64,000 nucleotides of DNA from Pseudopyrenochaeta lycopersici (taxonomy: Eukaryota; Ascomycota; Dothideomycetes; Pleosporales; Pseudopyrenochaetaceae): contig NHZP01000002.1 in the NCBI GenBank assembly GCA_003313425.1, positions 2,294,001 to 2,358,000 of the forward strand, given 5' to 3'. The notes below the pieces were generated by a model that had not been told where the DNA came from, searched no databases, and saw only the letters and a program-made list of their open reading frames with translations. Position numbers and translations under genes: made by a program. This document shows positions 22,126 to 32,390 of the stretch, piece by piece (the first letter of the stretch is position 1; every line of letters begins with the position of its first letter).

Positions 22126-23771
22126 TTATTTACCTTAAACTTATGGCTTTTTTTTCTGAGGCTACGCTGACCCCCATACCATCTCCCTGGCACTGGCTTT
22201 CCCACAGTTGTAGTTGGTATACCCTCGGGAGAATTCGGCACAAGAGGCTGTTCTGCAAACCCAAGATGTCCACTGAAACAGTCTGTAGCCTCTAGAAGCA
22301 CGCCAAAATGGAGCTTTTCATCTCCCGCTCTATCTAATATCTCGTCCAGAGTTACTGAGCACGCACCATTGATCGCAGGGCCCCTTGGGCCCGCCACTGT
22401 GAGAGAATGAACCAAGCTGTCTCTGGTGAGACGCCCGCAAGCTCCGCTACGGCAAAGAGATAGATAGACCAAACATCCAAAACCGATGATAAGGAGAACG
22501 GCGAGCGTGACGATGATTGCGGCTTGTCAATTTTGTAGACAATGACGTTGCGCTCATCCAAGACTGACATCGTGACGTTTAGCGCTTCTTGTTCTGGAGC
22601 ACCGACTTTTGCGAGCAAAGGAGTGACCCAGAGCACTCGCTTCATATGTGACAAGAGATCTGACGGCATGACGATGGTTTTGTCCGTTTCCGCGACTAGA
22701 GTTCCCATCATAAACAGAGATCGACCGGGGCTAAGCCTGCCACGTATAGCGAGCACCGCTTTCCCAACAAATACTTCTAAAAGTGAGTCGAATAGAGATT
22801 GAACTCCACCAGCCGGTCCGTAGAATGAAAGAGCCTTATCAAGATCGCTGTCGGCATTAATAAACTCATCTCTCGAGCACTCGGGCCGTCCATGCGTCCA
22901 GTGCCGGCAGTAATATGGGTGGTACAGCTTCCAATCGCGGTTTGAACCATGCATTGGTGCTTATGGTAGTGTGTGTCGTTGAACATAACGGCTTGCACTT
23001 CTACCTTTGATTTTCGGGCCAGCAAAATTTCAACTCCGTCATATAGGACCGAAGTATTGAATACATCGCGGAATTGGGTCAAATCGTACCTAGGATCATC
23101 CGAAACGCGTTCCTCACCTGGATATCGGTAGGTGAAATTGTATAGGTCCCAGCCGTTTTGGTTGGACTTGCTTCTAGGGACAGCTTCAATGTTACAGGTA
23201 ACGTCGAGGTACTTAAGGGGGCCAAAATTTGCAATTCCAGTAATGTTGGCATCTGTATAACGAAGTCCGCTTTTCTCTCCCATCAGAGCTGTGACTGCTG
23301 TCCTCCTCGATATTGTCGTCGTACTCGCTGCATATATAGCTGCTGAGTCGCTTAAGGCAAGCGATCCGTTAAACTGAGGGAGATATATTAGTTAACCAGT
23401 AGAAATGATATGCCTCTCTTACCTAACTGTGATAGTAGACTGCAGGACAGGCTGGAAGCAGAGGTGACGGCCAGTCCCAGGAGACCAATTATCCAGCCAG
23501 CCTTAAACAACAGAAAAGCTAACATGCTAATCGCTAAACGCGAAGCCAAGTGCAGCGACTTAACCCTCTTTAATAAAATAGCTCCCCCTCCTGTCTCAAC
23601 ACGCAGCTCCTCCTTAGCCTTAGCCGGCGCGGCAACATTCTGCCACAGGTTTTAATAAAGCGTAACCCTGAGCAAAGCATCGACTGAACCTCGAAGTACA
23701 ACTGCTACCAAAGCGATAAAGGTTGGAGTGTACTCATACCACTTATTACTATTCGTGGGCTTTCCATCAGC
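22126..23771 (-). pseudogene. Fungal membrane protein with N-terminal helices and large outside domain, copy 1 (5'-truncated, frameshifted)
   Basis: The minus strand carries most of a gene whose 5' end survives in the second copy at 45304-45962; the two are similar from 23771 down to 23270. It reads through hydrophobic helices (AISMLAFLLFKAGWIIGLLG), a large non-cytoplasmic part with NxT sites (for example YNFTYRYPGEE and FNDTHYHKHQC), and a last helix AIIVTLAVLLIIGFGCLVYL with a short tail. This topology is like DUF3176-type fungal proteins, but I do not assign the family. Lesions: loss of the start and about the first 60 codons at 23771, a TAA where a Gln codon is expected near 23655, and frameshifts near 22900 and 22515. 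At 23771 the sequence changes abruptly to a P450-reductase fragment. Function unknown. Confidence 0.65.
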
Positions 23772-24160
23772 CCCACAACACTGCCGACTGATACACGCAT
23801 TAGCGCAACTGAAGTCTTTGGTGCATACATCGAGCTTGCCTAGCCGGCCACTAAGCGCAACGTCCTTGCCCAGCTGAGTGCGACATGCAATCAGGGAACG
23901 AAGAAGGAGCTTGCACGTCTGGTGGACGAAGCTTTCGCTGAAGAATTCATTCGCGGCGTGTATCAGTCCTCGATCTGCTCGAGCGTTTCCCTTCTATTCA
24001 TGTTTCGCTCGATGTCTTCCTCGAAATGCAGCCACCCATGCGCGGCCGGCAATACTCCATCTCCTCCTCGCCTCTCTGGAACCCCAATCATGTCACTTTG
24101 ACGTATTCTGTTGTTAATCAGCTATCTTTGAGTGATGAAGGACGATTTGTGGCAGAGGCT
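23772..24160 (+). pseudogene. Fragment of a cytochrome P450:P450-reductase fusion (CYP505-like), FAD domain
   Basis: The plus strand reads TTLPTDTRISATEVFGAYIE, then LA, a TAG where Gln is expected, PATKRNVL and ELARLVDEAFAEEFIRG. After a frameshift near 23955 it reads LDLLERFPSIHVSLDVFLEM and RQYSISSSPLWNPNHVTLTY. This is the connecting/FAD-binding part of self-sufficient P450s (P450BM3/P450foxy type); RQYSISSSP is the FAD-binding RxYS motif. About 125 of roughly 1050 residues are present, without haem, FMN or NADPH domains. It joins the membrane-protein pseudogene at 23771 with no intervening sequence. These enzymes hydroxylate fatty acids or act in polyketide pathways; this piece cannot be functional. 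Confidence 0.75.
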
Positions 24161-24438
24161 ATATGTCGTACGGCATCGAAGGAGCGATATCTGGTGCTGT
24201 AACGGCAGTAAATAGGTACGTAGCCCAGATTGCCCAGGGAGGGAACAGCAAAATGCGCAATACTCAAGCGAGCTGATCACAAAACCAGTCAGCTGGCATG
24301 GGAATCTTGTTTGGGAGGTCTTACGTTGGTGCCAACGAGAGGTTGCAGGTTGCAAAGCGCAACGACGCCCAGCCAGTATATTTGGCTTTTGGAGTGATGC
24401 GCCTTTACGGCTGCAATAACACCAGATGCCGATAGCCC
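24161..24438. other. Degenerate sequence, no gene recognised
   Basis: It separates the P450-reductase fragment from the unknown pseudogene. Open frames on either strand show no family features. Confidence 0.4.
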
Positions 24439-25234
24439 TACTTATGCGAGCGATTCTTGCGGAGATTTCAAAACTATGTCGACCCGACCTGGGGCTTTTA
24501 CGTCTACGGCACCTACACGCGCCAACAAGGGCAGAAAGACGCAGACAGAGACAGCGATGAGGACAATGACCAGGAGGCAGCGGGTGAGGCATAATCATGC
24601 AATCTAGAAGAGCATTTTCTGATGGCTGCATACTTGGAAGACTACGCCCACTTCCAGGCCGTGCTGAGCAAGCTGCACGCCCACGCTGCCGACACGCTGC
24701 GCTACGGCCATCCAGCGCCGTACAATCAACAGTTCATCGACACCTTGCGCCTGCAACCCCGCTGCTTATCTTCCTGACGCGTCGCTCGCCGACGTCTGCA
24801 CGCGTTTCCGCCAACACTATACTCTCATTACCGACCCGGAGAGCTTTCACGACGTTCCCAATCATGAACCCACCGATGACGACTCCAATTGCGGTCCCAA
24901 GTATAGCTGGTATCTGGTTGTCGACGATGAATCGCTCCAGAGCATTGAGAGTGGGTCTAAACCAATTGGTCCTACGCTGCCGAAAGATGCGTACCCTTGG
25001 GATCCAACGCGCAACGCCAGCAAGGTCTTCGTCAAGCTGCTAAGCAAGGAGTACATGACGATGGAGAAACCTGTCGTTCTTGCAGTTCAAAGTCGCGGTG
25101 GTGGTGGTCGGAGAACCGAGTGGAATGGCTGGTTGAAGTTTTCGCCCGTAATGCTCATGCGCGTCTTCGAAGAAACGGACTCAGGAGACATTAAGACTTA
25201 TTTCCTGGATCCTGATAAACTTGTCTGCTTTTAG
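24439..25234 (+). pseudogene. Unrecognised fungal protein, broken by a stop and a frameshift
   Basis: From about 24439 the plus strand reads ERFLRRFQNYVDPTWGFYVY, then an acidic stretch, a TAA at about 24594, and LEEHFLMAAYLEDYAHFQAV up to about 24760. One base out of frame it continues as AAYLPDASLADVCTRFRQHY and then KYSWYLVVDDESLQSI and MLMRVFEETDSGDIKTYFLD, ending in TAG at 25232-25234. The opening Trp-Gly-Tyr pattern followed by a helical block recalls a fungal family of hypothetical proteins that begin WGFxxYRTxY, with no known function. Total length would be about 260 residues. The TAA sits where CAA would fit, and a single-base shift lies near 24760. A start codon was not identified. 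Confidence 0.55.
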
Positions 25235-25870
25235 CGGTGTAACTTATTTAGTTACAAGAAAAAAATTATGTACCCTGTTATAATTAATACTTATTTGCAG
25301 CCTCGCCTCACAGGCAGAATCAACTGTAATAACGCGTATGGCCTTGGTCCGTGCGATCGCATATGGACCTGCCTAAGCTAGCAACTTATCACCGCCCACG
25401 GACCCTGCGCTACCGTGTCTCAATTATTCCGTCTGTCTAAAGTCTCACCCAACTTCTACAACACATCCTTGAATATCGCTGTTGTAGGGCGATACGCAAA
25501 GTGCGGCGTGGTTAATACTCATAGGCCAGCAGAAACGATGAATAAAACCGATACGCTAGAGAATGAGGCTGGAGGCCTAATCCGGTAAGAGCGCATATGC
25601 AGGGAAGAGATTTTTGGCCGTTCCTGGCGCTTGGCTGTGCTTTTTGATTGTGAGATTACGCATTGTGCAAACAGGTGTATTCACGCAACTGTGCTCGCCA
25701 CCAGTAGATCGCATGTGCACGCTAGTAGGGTAGAGTAAGGTATTACTTCTTAGAAGGTGGGCAAGTATAAGAAGGTCTGATTGTAGCCGTCAATGAGGTA
25801 CTACGGGCATTGACTAGTAGTCTTCTTCTCTTGTTCTTTTAAGGTGTCATTCTTTCTCTCCTAGTCTAAC
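25235..25870. other. Intergenic / upstream of the LysM pseudogene
   Basis: No coding frame is supported. The last 100 bases before 25871 are pyrimidine-rich (CTTCTTCTCTTGTTCTTTTA), like many fungal core promoters. Confidence 0.45.
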
Positions 25871-27123
25871 ATGTCGCTCCCTAAAAACTTGCTACTAGCC
25901 CTTACAACCTCTTTATTCCTTTTATCTTATGCCTTGACGATTGAACGTCAAGATAACAATCCCAATCTTCCGTATGATGCCAATACCACCAAAGACTGTA
26001 CGTAGTGGATCGATTACGATAGATCCCAGGAGTGCGCGCAGATGCTCGAGGATAACTAGACTAATTTGGAGGATTTCCGTCGCTGGGTAAGCCCTTCCTC
26101 CAAATTTTAATTGTATGACGGTGGAGTACTAATAATGCTCAGAATCCTACTATTGGATCTAACTGCGCAGGCCTAACAAGCGGAAAGTCCTACTGCGTCG
26201 AAGCACTCTTCGAAGCTCCACCAGCTGCTACATCCTAAACACCCACATCCACTCCTAAGCTATCGAGTACTTCCATAAACCCCATCGTATCCTCTACAGC
26301 CGTGTCTACTCTCAAATCAGTGATATTATCCTCCCCATCTCCAACACTAAAACCCTCATCCACCGCTCCTATAACGACACCCACCCCTTCCTCCACCAAA
26401 CTAAACGGAAACGGCATCGAAACCCCAATCCCAACCCAACCCGAAATTGTCTCTAACTGCAACAAATTCTACTTCGTCAAAGCAAACAAGCAATGCGGCG
26501 ACATCGCCAGTCGCTTCGGCATCACTTTGGCCAAATTCCTCGCCTGGAACCCCAAAGCCAGGAACAACTGCGCCGGTCTCTAGGCCGAAGCCTACGCCTG
26601 TGTCAGCATCATCGGCGAAGAAGCCAACACAACCACCAGCAAGTCGACTAACATCATCACCACCACCACGAGCTCCGGAAATAGTGTTGAAACTCCCCAG
26701 CCCACTCAGCCTGGCATGGTTACCAACTGTAACAAGTTTCATTGGATTGCCGCAGGTGTTGTATGCAGTCAGGTTATCAGTTTCCAGAAGATCACGCTTG
26801 CAGACTTTGTGAAATGGAACCCTACTGTAAAAGACGATTGCACCGGTATGCAAGCAAATGTCAACGTCTGTGTTGGCGTCATCGGAGGAACAACACCGAC
26901 TACAACCACAACTGCAGGAAACGGCGTCCAGACGCCACAACCTACGCAGTCAGGCATGGTCACAAACTGCAAGAAGTTTCACTATGCGGAGACGGGCGTC
27001 GTTTGCAGCCAGATCACAAGCTTTAATCATATCAGTCTTGTCGACTTTGTCAAGTGGAACCCCGGCGTTGGTTCAGATTGTAAGAAAATGCAAGCCAAGA
27101 CTTACACATGTGTTGGCGTCTAA
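25871..27123 (+). pseudogene. Secreted protein with four LysM domains, RIP-mutated
   Basis: Two exons, 25871-26086 and 26143-27123, with a 56-base intron (branch TACTAATA) give one frame from an ATG with a clear signal peptide (MSLPKNLLLALTTSLFLLSY) to TAA. Four LysM-like units follow: at about 25990-26215, 26447-26610 (CNKFYFVKANKQCGDIA), 26716-26885 and 26962-27120, joined by Thr/Pro/Ser-rich linkers. Such proteins bind chitin and in plant pathogens hide it from host receptors. Four in-frame stops break it: TAG 26003, TAG 26057, TAA 26236 and TAG 26581. All fit C-to-T changes at CpA in Gln codons. The last two domains remain open for 180 codons. Intact reading otherwise and absence of frameshifts argue that inactivation was recent and due to RIP. 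Confidence 0.85.
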
Positions 27124-27754
27124 GGTGGTACCGCCTGAGCATGGCCAACGTGTTCTAGTTCAATACAGAATTCTTTTTAATGGTGTATATATATTTCGCT
27201 AAGCTCAAGGCCGATCCGACAGCTCACTAATAGGAGTACGTACTCCCCGGTTTCACACGTGAGCGCCGAGAGCCATGAGAACAGAGGCACACGACGGCCA
27301 CATAGATGGTGTGCGAGAGGTACGTCCTCCATGCTTGTGCCCGCCTAGGTCGCCCGCTCATCATGTCCTTCCAACTACTAGACAGACGCTATGTAGACCA
27401 GTTAGTGCATATTAAAGAACCTCTCTGTGCCTAGCTCTTATGCCGTCTATTAGCGCTCTGTGATGAAGGCGTACCCTATTAGCTATTAGTGTCCTAAGCA
27501 CTTTCACTTGCTGCACTAAGGAGCCTCTAGGAGGTAACAACGACTAGGGAATGTTAATGCGATTAATGCACGCTATAAACGAAAGGCACTCTGTAGCAAG
27601 CGGGTCTTACTTGCGTATCTAATTAAAGGAGATATACCACGTTCTTGTAATCATGCTATCTCTTAGTATCTGCTAGGATCTTTAAAGCGCCCGCTAAAGA
27701 GCTTAACCTCTATACTAGCATATTAGAATAACGATATATAGTTAACGTACCTCA
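27124..27754. other. Intergenic, partly degenerate
   Basis: Sequence between the LysM pseudogene and the hAT insertion. TpA content rises from about 27400 rightwards, which suggests the tail of an old repeat, perhaps the far end of the Fot1-like relic that the hAT entered. No gene recognised. Confidence 0.4.
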
Positions 27755-27762
27755 CAGGCAAA

Positions 27763-30739
27763 CAGAGTTGCTAACAAGCCGGCCAGGCCGGCCAATGCTT
27801 TCGGCCTGGCCGGCCTGCCTGAGAAAAGCCTGAAAAGCCTAAATTTGTATTACTAATCTGATTTCTTGAACCCCAATTAGTCCATTTCCTCCTCTAACCA
27901 TCCGTCTTCCTCTGGCCATTCCTAAAGCTTATATATTTTATCGACAGCGTCGCTACTAAGGGAGGAGGCATTTAAGATTTTGTTATCTAAGTAGATTAGC
28001 AATATGCCTATATTAGGTTAGATTAACTTACCTGCAAAGCCTTTGCTAATCCAGCTCCTAACGCACGTTAACGCAGCTGTAAGCTGGCCGGATAGCTTCC
28101 TCCATTTTAGTTCTAACATATCTCTAACTTCTAAAAAGAGGCGCTTACAATTAGTAGAAGCAGCAGGAATTGAGAGTATATCAAGGGCCATCTAAGATAG
28201 ATTTAGGTATTCTGTAGATAGAGAGAGCCAATAAGCAATTGGATTAATTGCGTGGGGGTGATCTCTTGGAAGGTTATCTACTCTCTTCCACTGTATAAAG
28301 TCGTCTCCCTCGTCGTCTCCTAGCGTCTTAACAGGCCCAGTATATTAATTAATATCGTCATTAATCTCAGCGTCGTACCTTACGCGTTTTAGCCGTAGCA
28401 GGGTCTCTAAACAGCTACCTAATTCACCCTTATACAACTACTAGAGAGCTTAAAACTGCGCGTTGTTATAGTTAAGCTAGTAAGGGGTATCTATCTAAGA
28501 GTTATTGTAATAGAATTTATACTAGGGATAGAGGATTATAGCCGTGTAATACGCTAGAGAGTTATTAAGCTCAATACAGTATTTGCGAAGCTTCTTCTAA
28601 GCAGCGCGAATATTGTAAAGCTTATAATCTTTAGGAGCGTCTACCTTATTATAGTTAACATCTTTTAAGAAGTTAAACTAGCTCTCGTACTTACAGAGGA
28701 GATATTTAAAAGTTAGAATAACCTCGTAAAGAGCACTAAAACGCCCACATTTTCCTCGTCCTTTAAGTCTCTTAGAGGCAACCTTAAGAGGCTGTAATAT
28801 CTAAATATAGTCTATAATAACCTGCTAATCCTAGGCAGTTAGTCCTTTAGTCCTTATCTAATCAAGTACGTTAACTAGCGCGGCGTTTGGGTTGCGGGCA
28901 AACTAAGTAGCTATTTCTATCTAATACTGTCTAATATAGTATTAAATATAAGCGTTAAGGGGTTATTATAACTTAATAGCGCGCTTAAAAGCGTCATGAT
29001 ATAAATTCTAGTAGGTAGTGCTAGGTTTCTTAATTTCTTTAACTCGAAACTTTAGATCTAGTAGCTGCTTATTAGCCTTAACCTAAAAATCGCGTAGGAG
29101 GTTATATTACTGCAGAGTTAAGATGTACGCTATAACGTCTCAGAGCATGCCTAACAGCCTGTCTTTTCTCTACTCTTGTAGATATCTTGCCTCTAATTTA
29201 GCGTCTTTAGCGCTCTTGCTAGTATTTACTTTAAGTACTTTCCTATTAATGCTAAAGATTACAGTTTAGCTAACAAGGTTAAGCGTGTAAGGACTACAGC
29301 GTAGTCTTTAGTAGGTACTATTAAAGTAGTAGTATTTTGCAAGGATGTTAATAGTAACGTTATTAGAGCTAATATTATTAAGTACAAAATAGCTAACTTA
29401 GCTAGACTTGATCCTAAACTTCTAGATTACGTTATTAATAACCTTACTAAGCCTCTCGCCTGTGTAAGCACTAGCTAGCTGTAGTAACGTAATAGGATAT
29501 TCGTGTTTATTACTATTATTATTAAGATAGTGTATATAGACGCTAAGAAACGCTTTCTTGCCACCCTTTACTGTCTAGCTGTTAAAGGTAAAGTATATTA
29601 GTAAGCGCGCAGATAAGAGATGTTAGCGTATAGTAGAGAGGAGTAGATTATATTATATTATTATAAAATGCGTAACTAACTAGTAGTTCTTCTAAATCGC
29701 TGCTGCGGCTTTAGGGTTAGCAGCAGTAATTATCTCTTTAAACGCAGAAGTCTTAAATTCGCGTAACGGATAGTTATTTTAAAGGAGCTAGATAACAGCT
29801 TTTATCTAAAAAGACTGTACGTTAAAGTAGCTAATCTTATTAGCTATCTCCTAAGAGACCTTAAACCTACCTTTAATAAGGCCCTGTAAGGTTTATTAAC
29901 TAGACTCTATCTAGACAGTAACTTTTCTATCCTTACACAATCTATAGCTAGGTCTGTTTATCCCTAGATAGCGTGTAGCAGCTAAAACAGATAATATAAT
30001 ATTAAAGATACAATTATAAGTAGACTTCTTAAGATAGCAATGTCTACAGACGAAAAATGTCTGTTTTAGGTTCTTTAGTAAAGCTACGCGGTATCTATAC
30101 TTGTAGATCTAGCTTAGTTACCTCTTCTGTGTTTAGAGAGGCTTAATATATTACTTAATCGCTTCCTACTAAATCCTATTATAATTATCTATATATTACT
30201 TATTATTAGAGGAGATATCGCTATTATTAGGGGGGAGGGCTTTAGCAGTAGTTGCGGCAGCAGTCTCAGTTAGCGCGTTAAGGAGAGCGCTATAGAGCTT
30301 CTCCTTAAAGGTTTAAATATTTTCCTAAGTAGCCTGTATATTACGGGTGCGCTTTTTTAATTAGACTTAACATAGCATAGTAGAGGTCTTTAACAGAGAA
30401 GTTAGGCCTAAGGAAGTTCTAGTATTAAAGGGTTTAAGCTAATTATAATCTCCTAGGTAGTACTTAGAAAATTATAATTAGCTTATGTTGCTTAAACCTT
30501 GTTAGTGAGCCTTAGCAAAATTTTGCGGCTAGTTCATCCGATCTTAACTTAACTTAACTTTGATTTGTACGGCTTCATATACATACCTACCAGGCCGAAA
30601 CCAGGCTACCAGGCCGCGACCTTCGGCCTGGCTTGGCTGGCCTGGTTTTTCTGCGACTTGCGGCCTGGCTTGGCCTGCTTGCTTAAAAGCAGGCCGAACA
30701 GGCCGGCCAACCAGGCCGGCCGGCTTGTTAGCAACTCTG
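27763..30739 (-). mobile_element. hAT DNA transposon with perfect 8-bp target duplication
   Basis: The ends are inverted repeats: CAGAGTTGCTAACAAGCCGG on the left and its reverse complement on the right (30720-30739). The 8-base direct repeat CAGGCAAA flanks them (27755-27762 and 30740-30747). Length is 2977 bases. Both ends are lined with GGCCGGCC, AGGCCTGG-like and CCAGGCCG words, subterminal repeats of the kind hAT transposases bind. The transposase reads on the minus strand. Eight-base duplications and the CAGAG...CTCTG ends are hallmarks of the hAT superfamily. Confidence 0.93.
27900..30400 (-). pseudogene. hAT transposase (RIP-mutated)
   Basis: The minus strand near 28270-28060 reads AINPIAYWLSLSTEYLNLS, then ALDILSIPAASTNCKRLFLE and LSGQLTAALTCVRSWI. 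This is the C-terminal dimerisation region of hAT transposases (P..WW......LS.MA.DILSIPASS...ER.FS). Upstream parts to about 30400 presumably encode the zinc finger and RNase H-like core. Numerous TAG/TAA codons at former Gln positions interrupt the frame, so this copy is not autonomous. Confidence 0.75.
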
Positions 30740-30829
30740 CAGGCAAATGGCTCACGATGTCAACCCTTCACCAAAACCATCCCATCTTTTCAACACTACA
30801 GTCTAAAAATGAATCTATACTGTCGTGCA

Positions 30830-32085
30830 GAGTATGAAATACCATTCAGCAACTACTTCTACTCGTTTTTACACGTGCGCGCGTTGTTCCTAACCTCACC
30901 GCAGCATCCGCAGCATCCGCAGCGCCTTTAGGTTAGCTCGCCTCTGTCAGCGCGCCCCCTCTTCTTTACCCTCGTCCTATTACTACGCGCCTTAAACTCC
31001 TTTAGAGTCATTAGCTGAAGACCGTCCTTAACTGTTAAGGTACCCTCCTTCTGTACTTACTTTCTTTTGCGCGATTTACGTCGCGTGGCGGCCTTATTAG
31101 CTGCTTAAAGCTTAGAAACCTAGTAGCGCCGAAGAACGCTATTATGTATTATTACTTCTGCGGCTTTTAACAAGCTTTTAATAGCCTTAACTATTAAAGT
31201 AGGCGAGCTATTTACATGCCTTTAAATCTTCTCTAAAGCTAGCTTTAATTAAGACCTAAATTCTAGGGTATTGCTCAGTGTTTTTAACTGCTAGGACCGT
31301 CTTCGACGGTGGGTAGCGGTGGAGTGCGCAGGCGTACGTTAAGCTTTAATATCACAGCCTCTGGGTCGAGTGGAACTAGGCCAGCGCCTCGAAAGCCTCC
31401 TAGGATATTATTCTTCGTGATCACGTTGTCAAAAGCCGCTTTGAAACACGGCAAGAACCCAATTTTGGTGATGTAGTTGATGTGACTGCGCATTACATCC
31501 TCGGCTTGGCCGCCATATGTCTTCTTCAAAGGCGCGAAACAACCCACATCAAGTGGCTGTAGCAGATGCGACGAGTGCGAAGGCATGCAGAGAGTAATAA
31601 TCTTATTATCTTTGCAGTATTACTGGAATTTAAGCGAGTCGTGGCTATCGTGGCCATCAATAATAAGCAGCCGATACTCCCCAACAGTACGCTTCTTTGT
31701 ATAAGCATCAAAGTGCTTCATCCACTGGAGACCAAGCTCATTTGTTGTCCAGCCGTGCTCAGAGACAGCAATAACCCAATCGTGAGGTAGATCATCCTCC
31801 TTGTACCAGGCGGAGAGGTGGTGCTTGCCCTAGAAGATAATAAAGGGTGGGATCGCCCACCCCATCGCGTTGATGCCCTGGATCACCGTAGTCCACTCGC
31901 GATTACCATACTGCACCGTCTTTGGCGTCCTCGACGGTCAGAGCCCGTAACTACTGCTCCAGTTGATATCATGCCCATCATGAAGCCTGTCTCGTCGAAG
32001 TTGTAGGTGTCTTTATCCAGGATGCCATGCTTAACTATATATCGTTCGATTTACCGCCCTGGGGATAGGGGCGCGCACTAAGTCC
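30830..32085 (-). pseudogene. Fot1/pogo-type (Tc1-mariner) DDE transposase, 5'-truncated and mutated
   Basis: On the minus strand from 32050: ERYIVKHGILDKDTYNFDET, then EYRLLIIDGHDSHDSLKFQ and ITLCMPSHSSHLLQPLDVGC. These carry the three catalytic acidic positions of the DDE_1 endonuclease (NFDE, DGHxSH, PLDVG). The segment 31586-31284 is still open and ends in LRTPPLPTVEDGPSS. After further stops the tail ends near 30850 in an RRCG...ARTC zinc-knuckle-like motif, typical of fungal Fot1-like proteins. The N-terminal HTH/CENP-B DNA-binding part is missing at about 32085. The hAT element at 27763-30739 lies just downstream. Confidence 0.85.
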
Positions 32086-32390
32086 GCATTTTTTTCGTTA
32101 GCGGGTGTGGGGGTAGTGAAATAGATGGGACGGGAGTTGTTGTTCTGTGTTGTTGTGCGGGGCACGGGCTGCAACTTTAAAAATACGAGCCCTTTCGTAT
32201 GATACTAGTACCCATAGCGTCTGTAGCTTAGCGTGGGCGCGGCTCCTAATCGAGCTTTCAACTTCCTGCCGCAACCAAACCTAGGAACCTCCCCATTTGC
32301 AGAAAATAGCGGCTGGTCATGTGGAGGACATGTATCTTGCCAAGATGGAACGCCTTCTTCTTGTCAGTGTAGGACCGCAAATCTTCACGC
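32086..32390. other. Upstream region of the ankyrin gene
   Basis: About 300 bases between the truncated transposase and the ATG at 32391. An out-of-frame ATG at 32297 precedes the gene start. No element is assigned. Confidence 0.4.
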
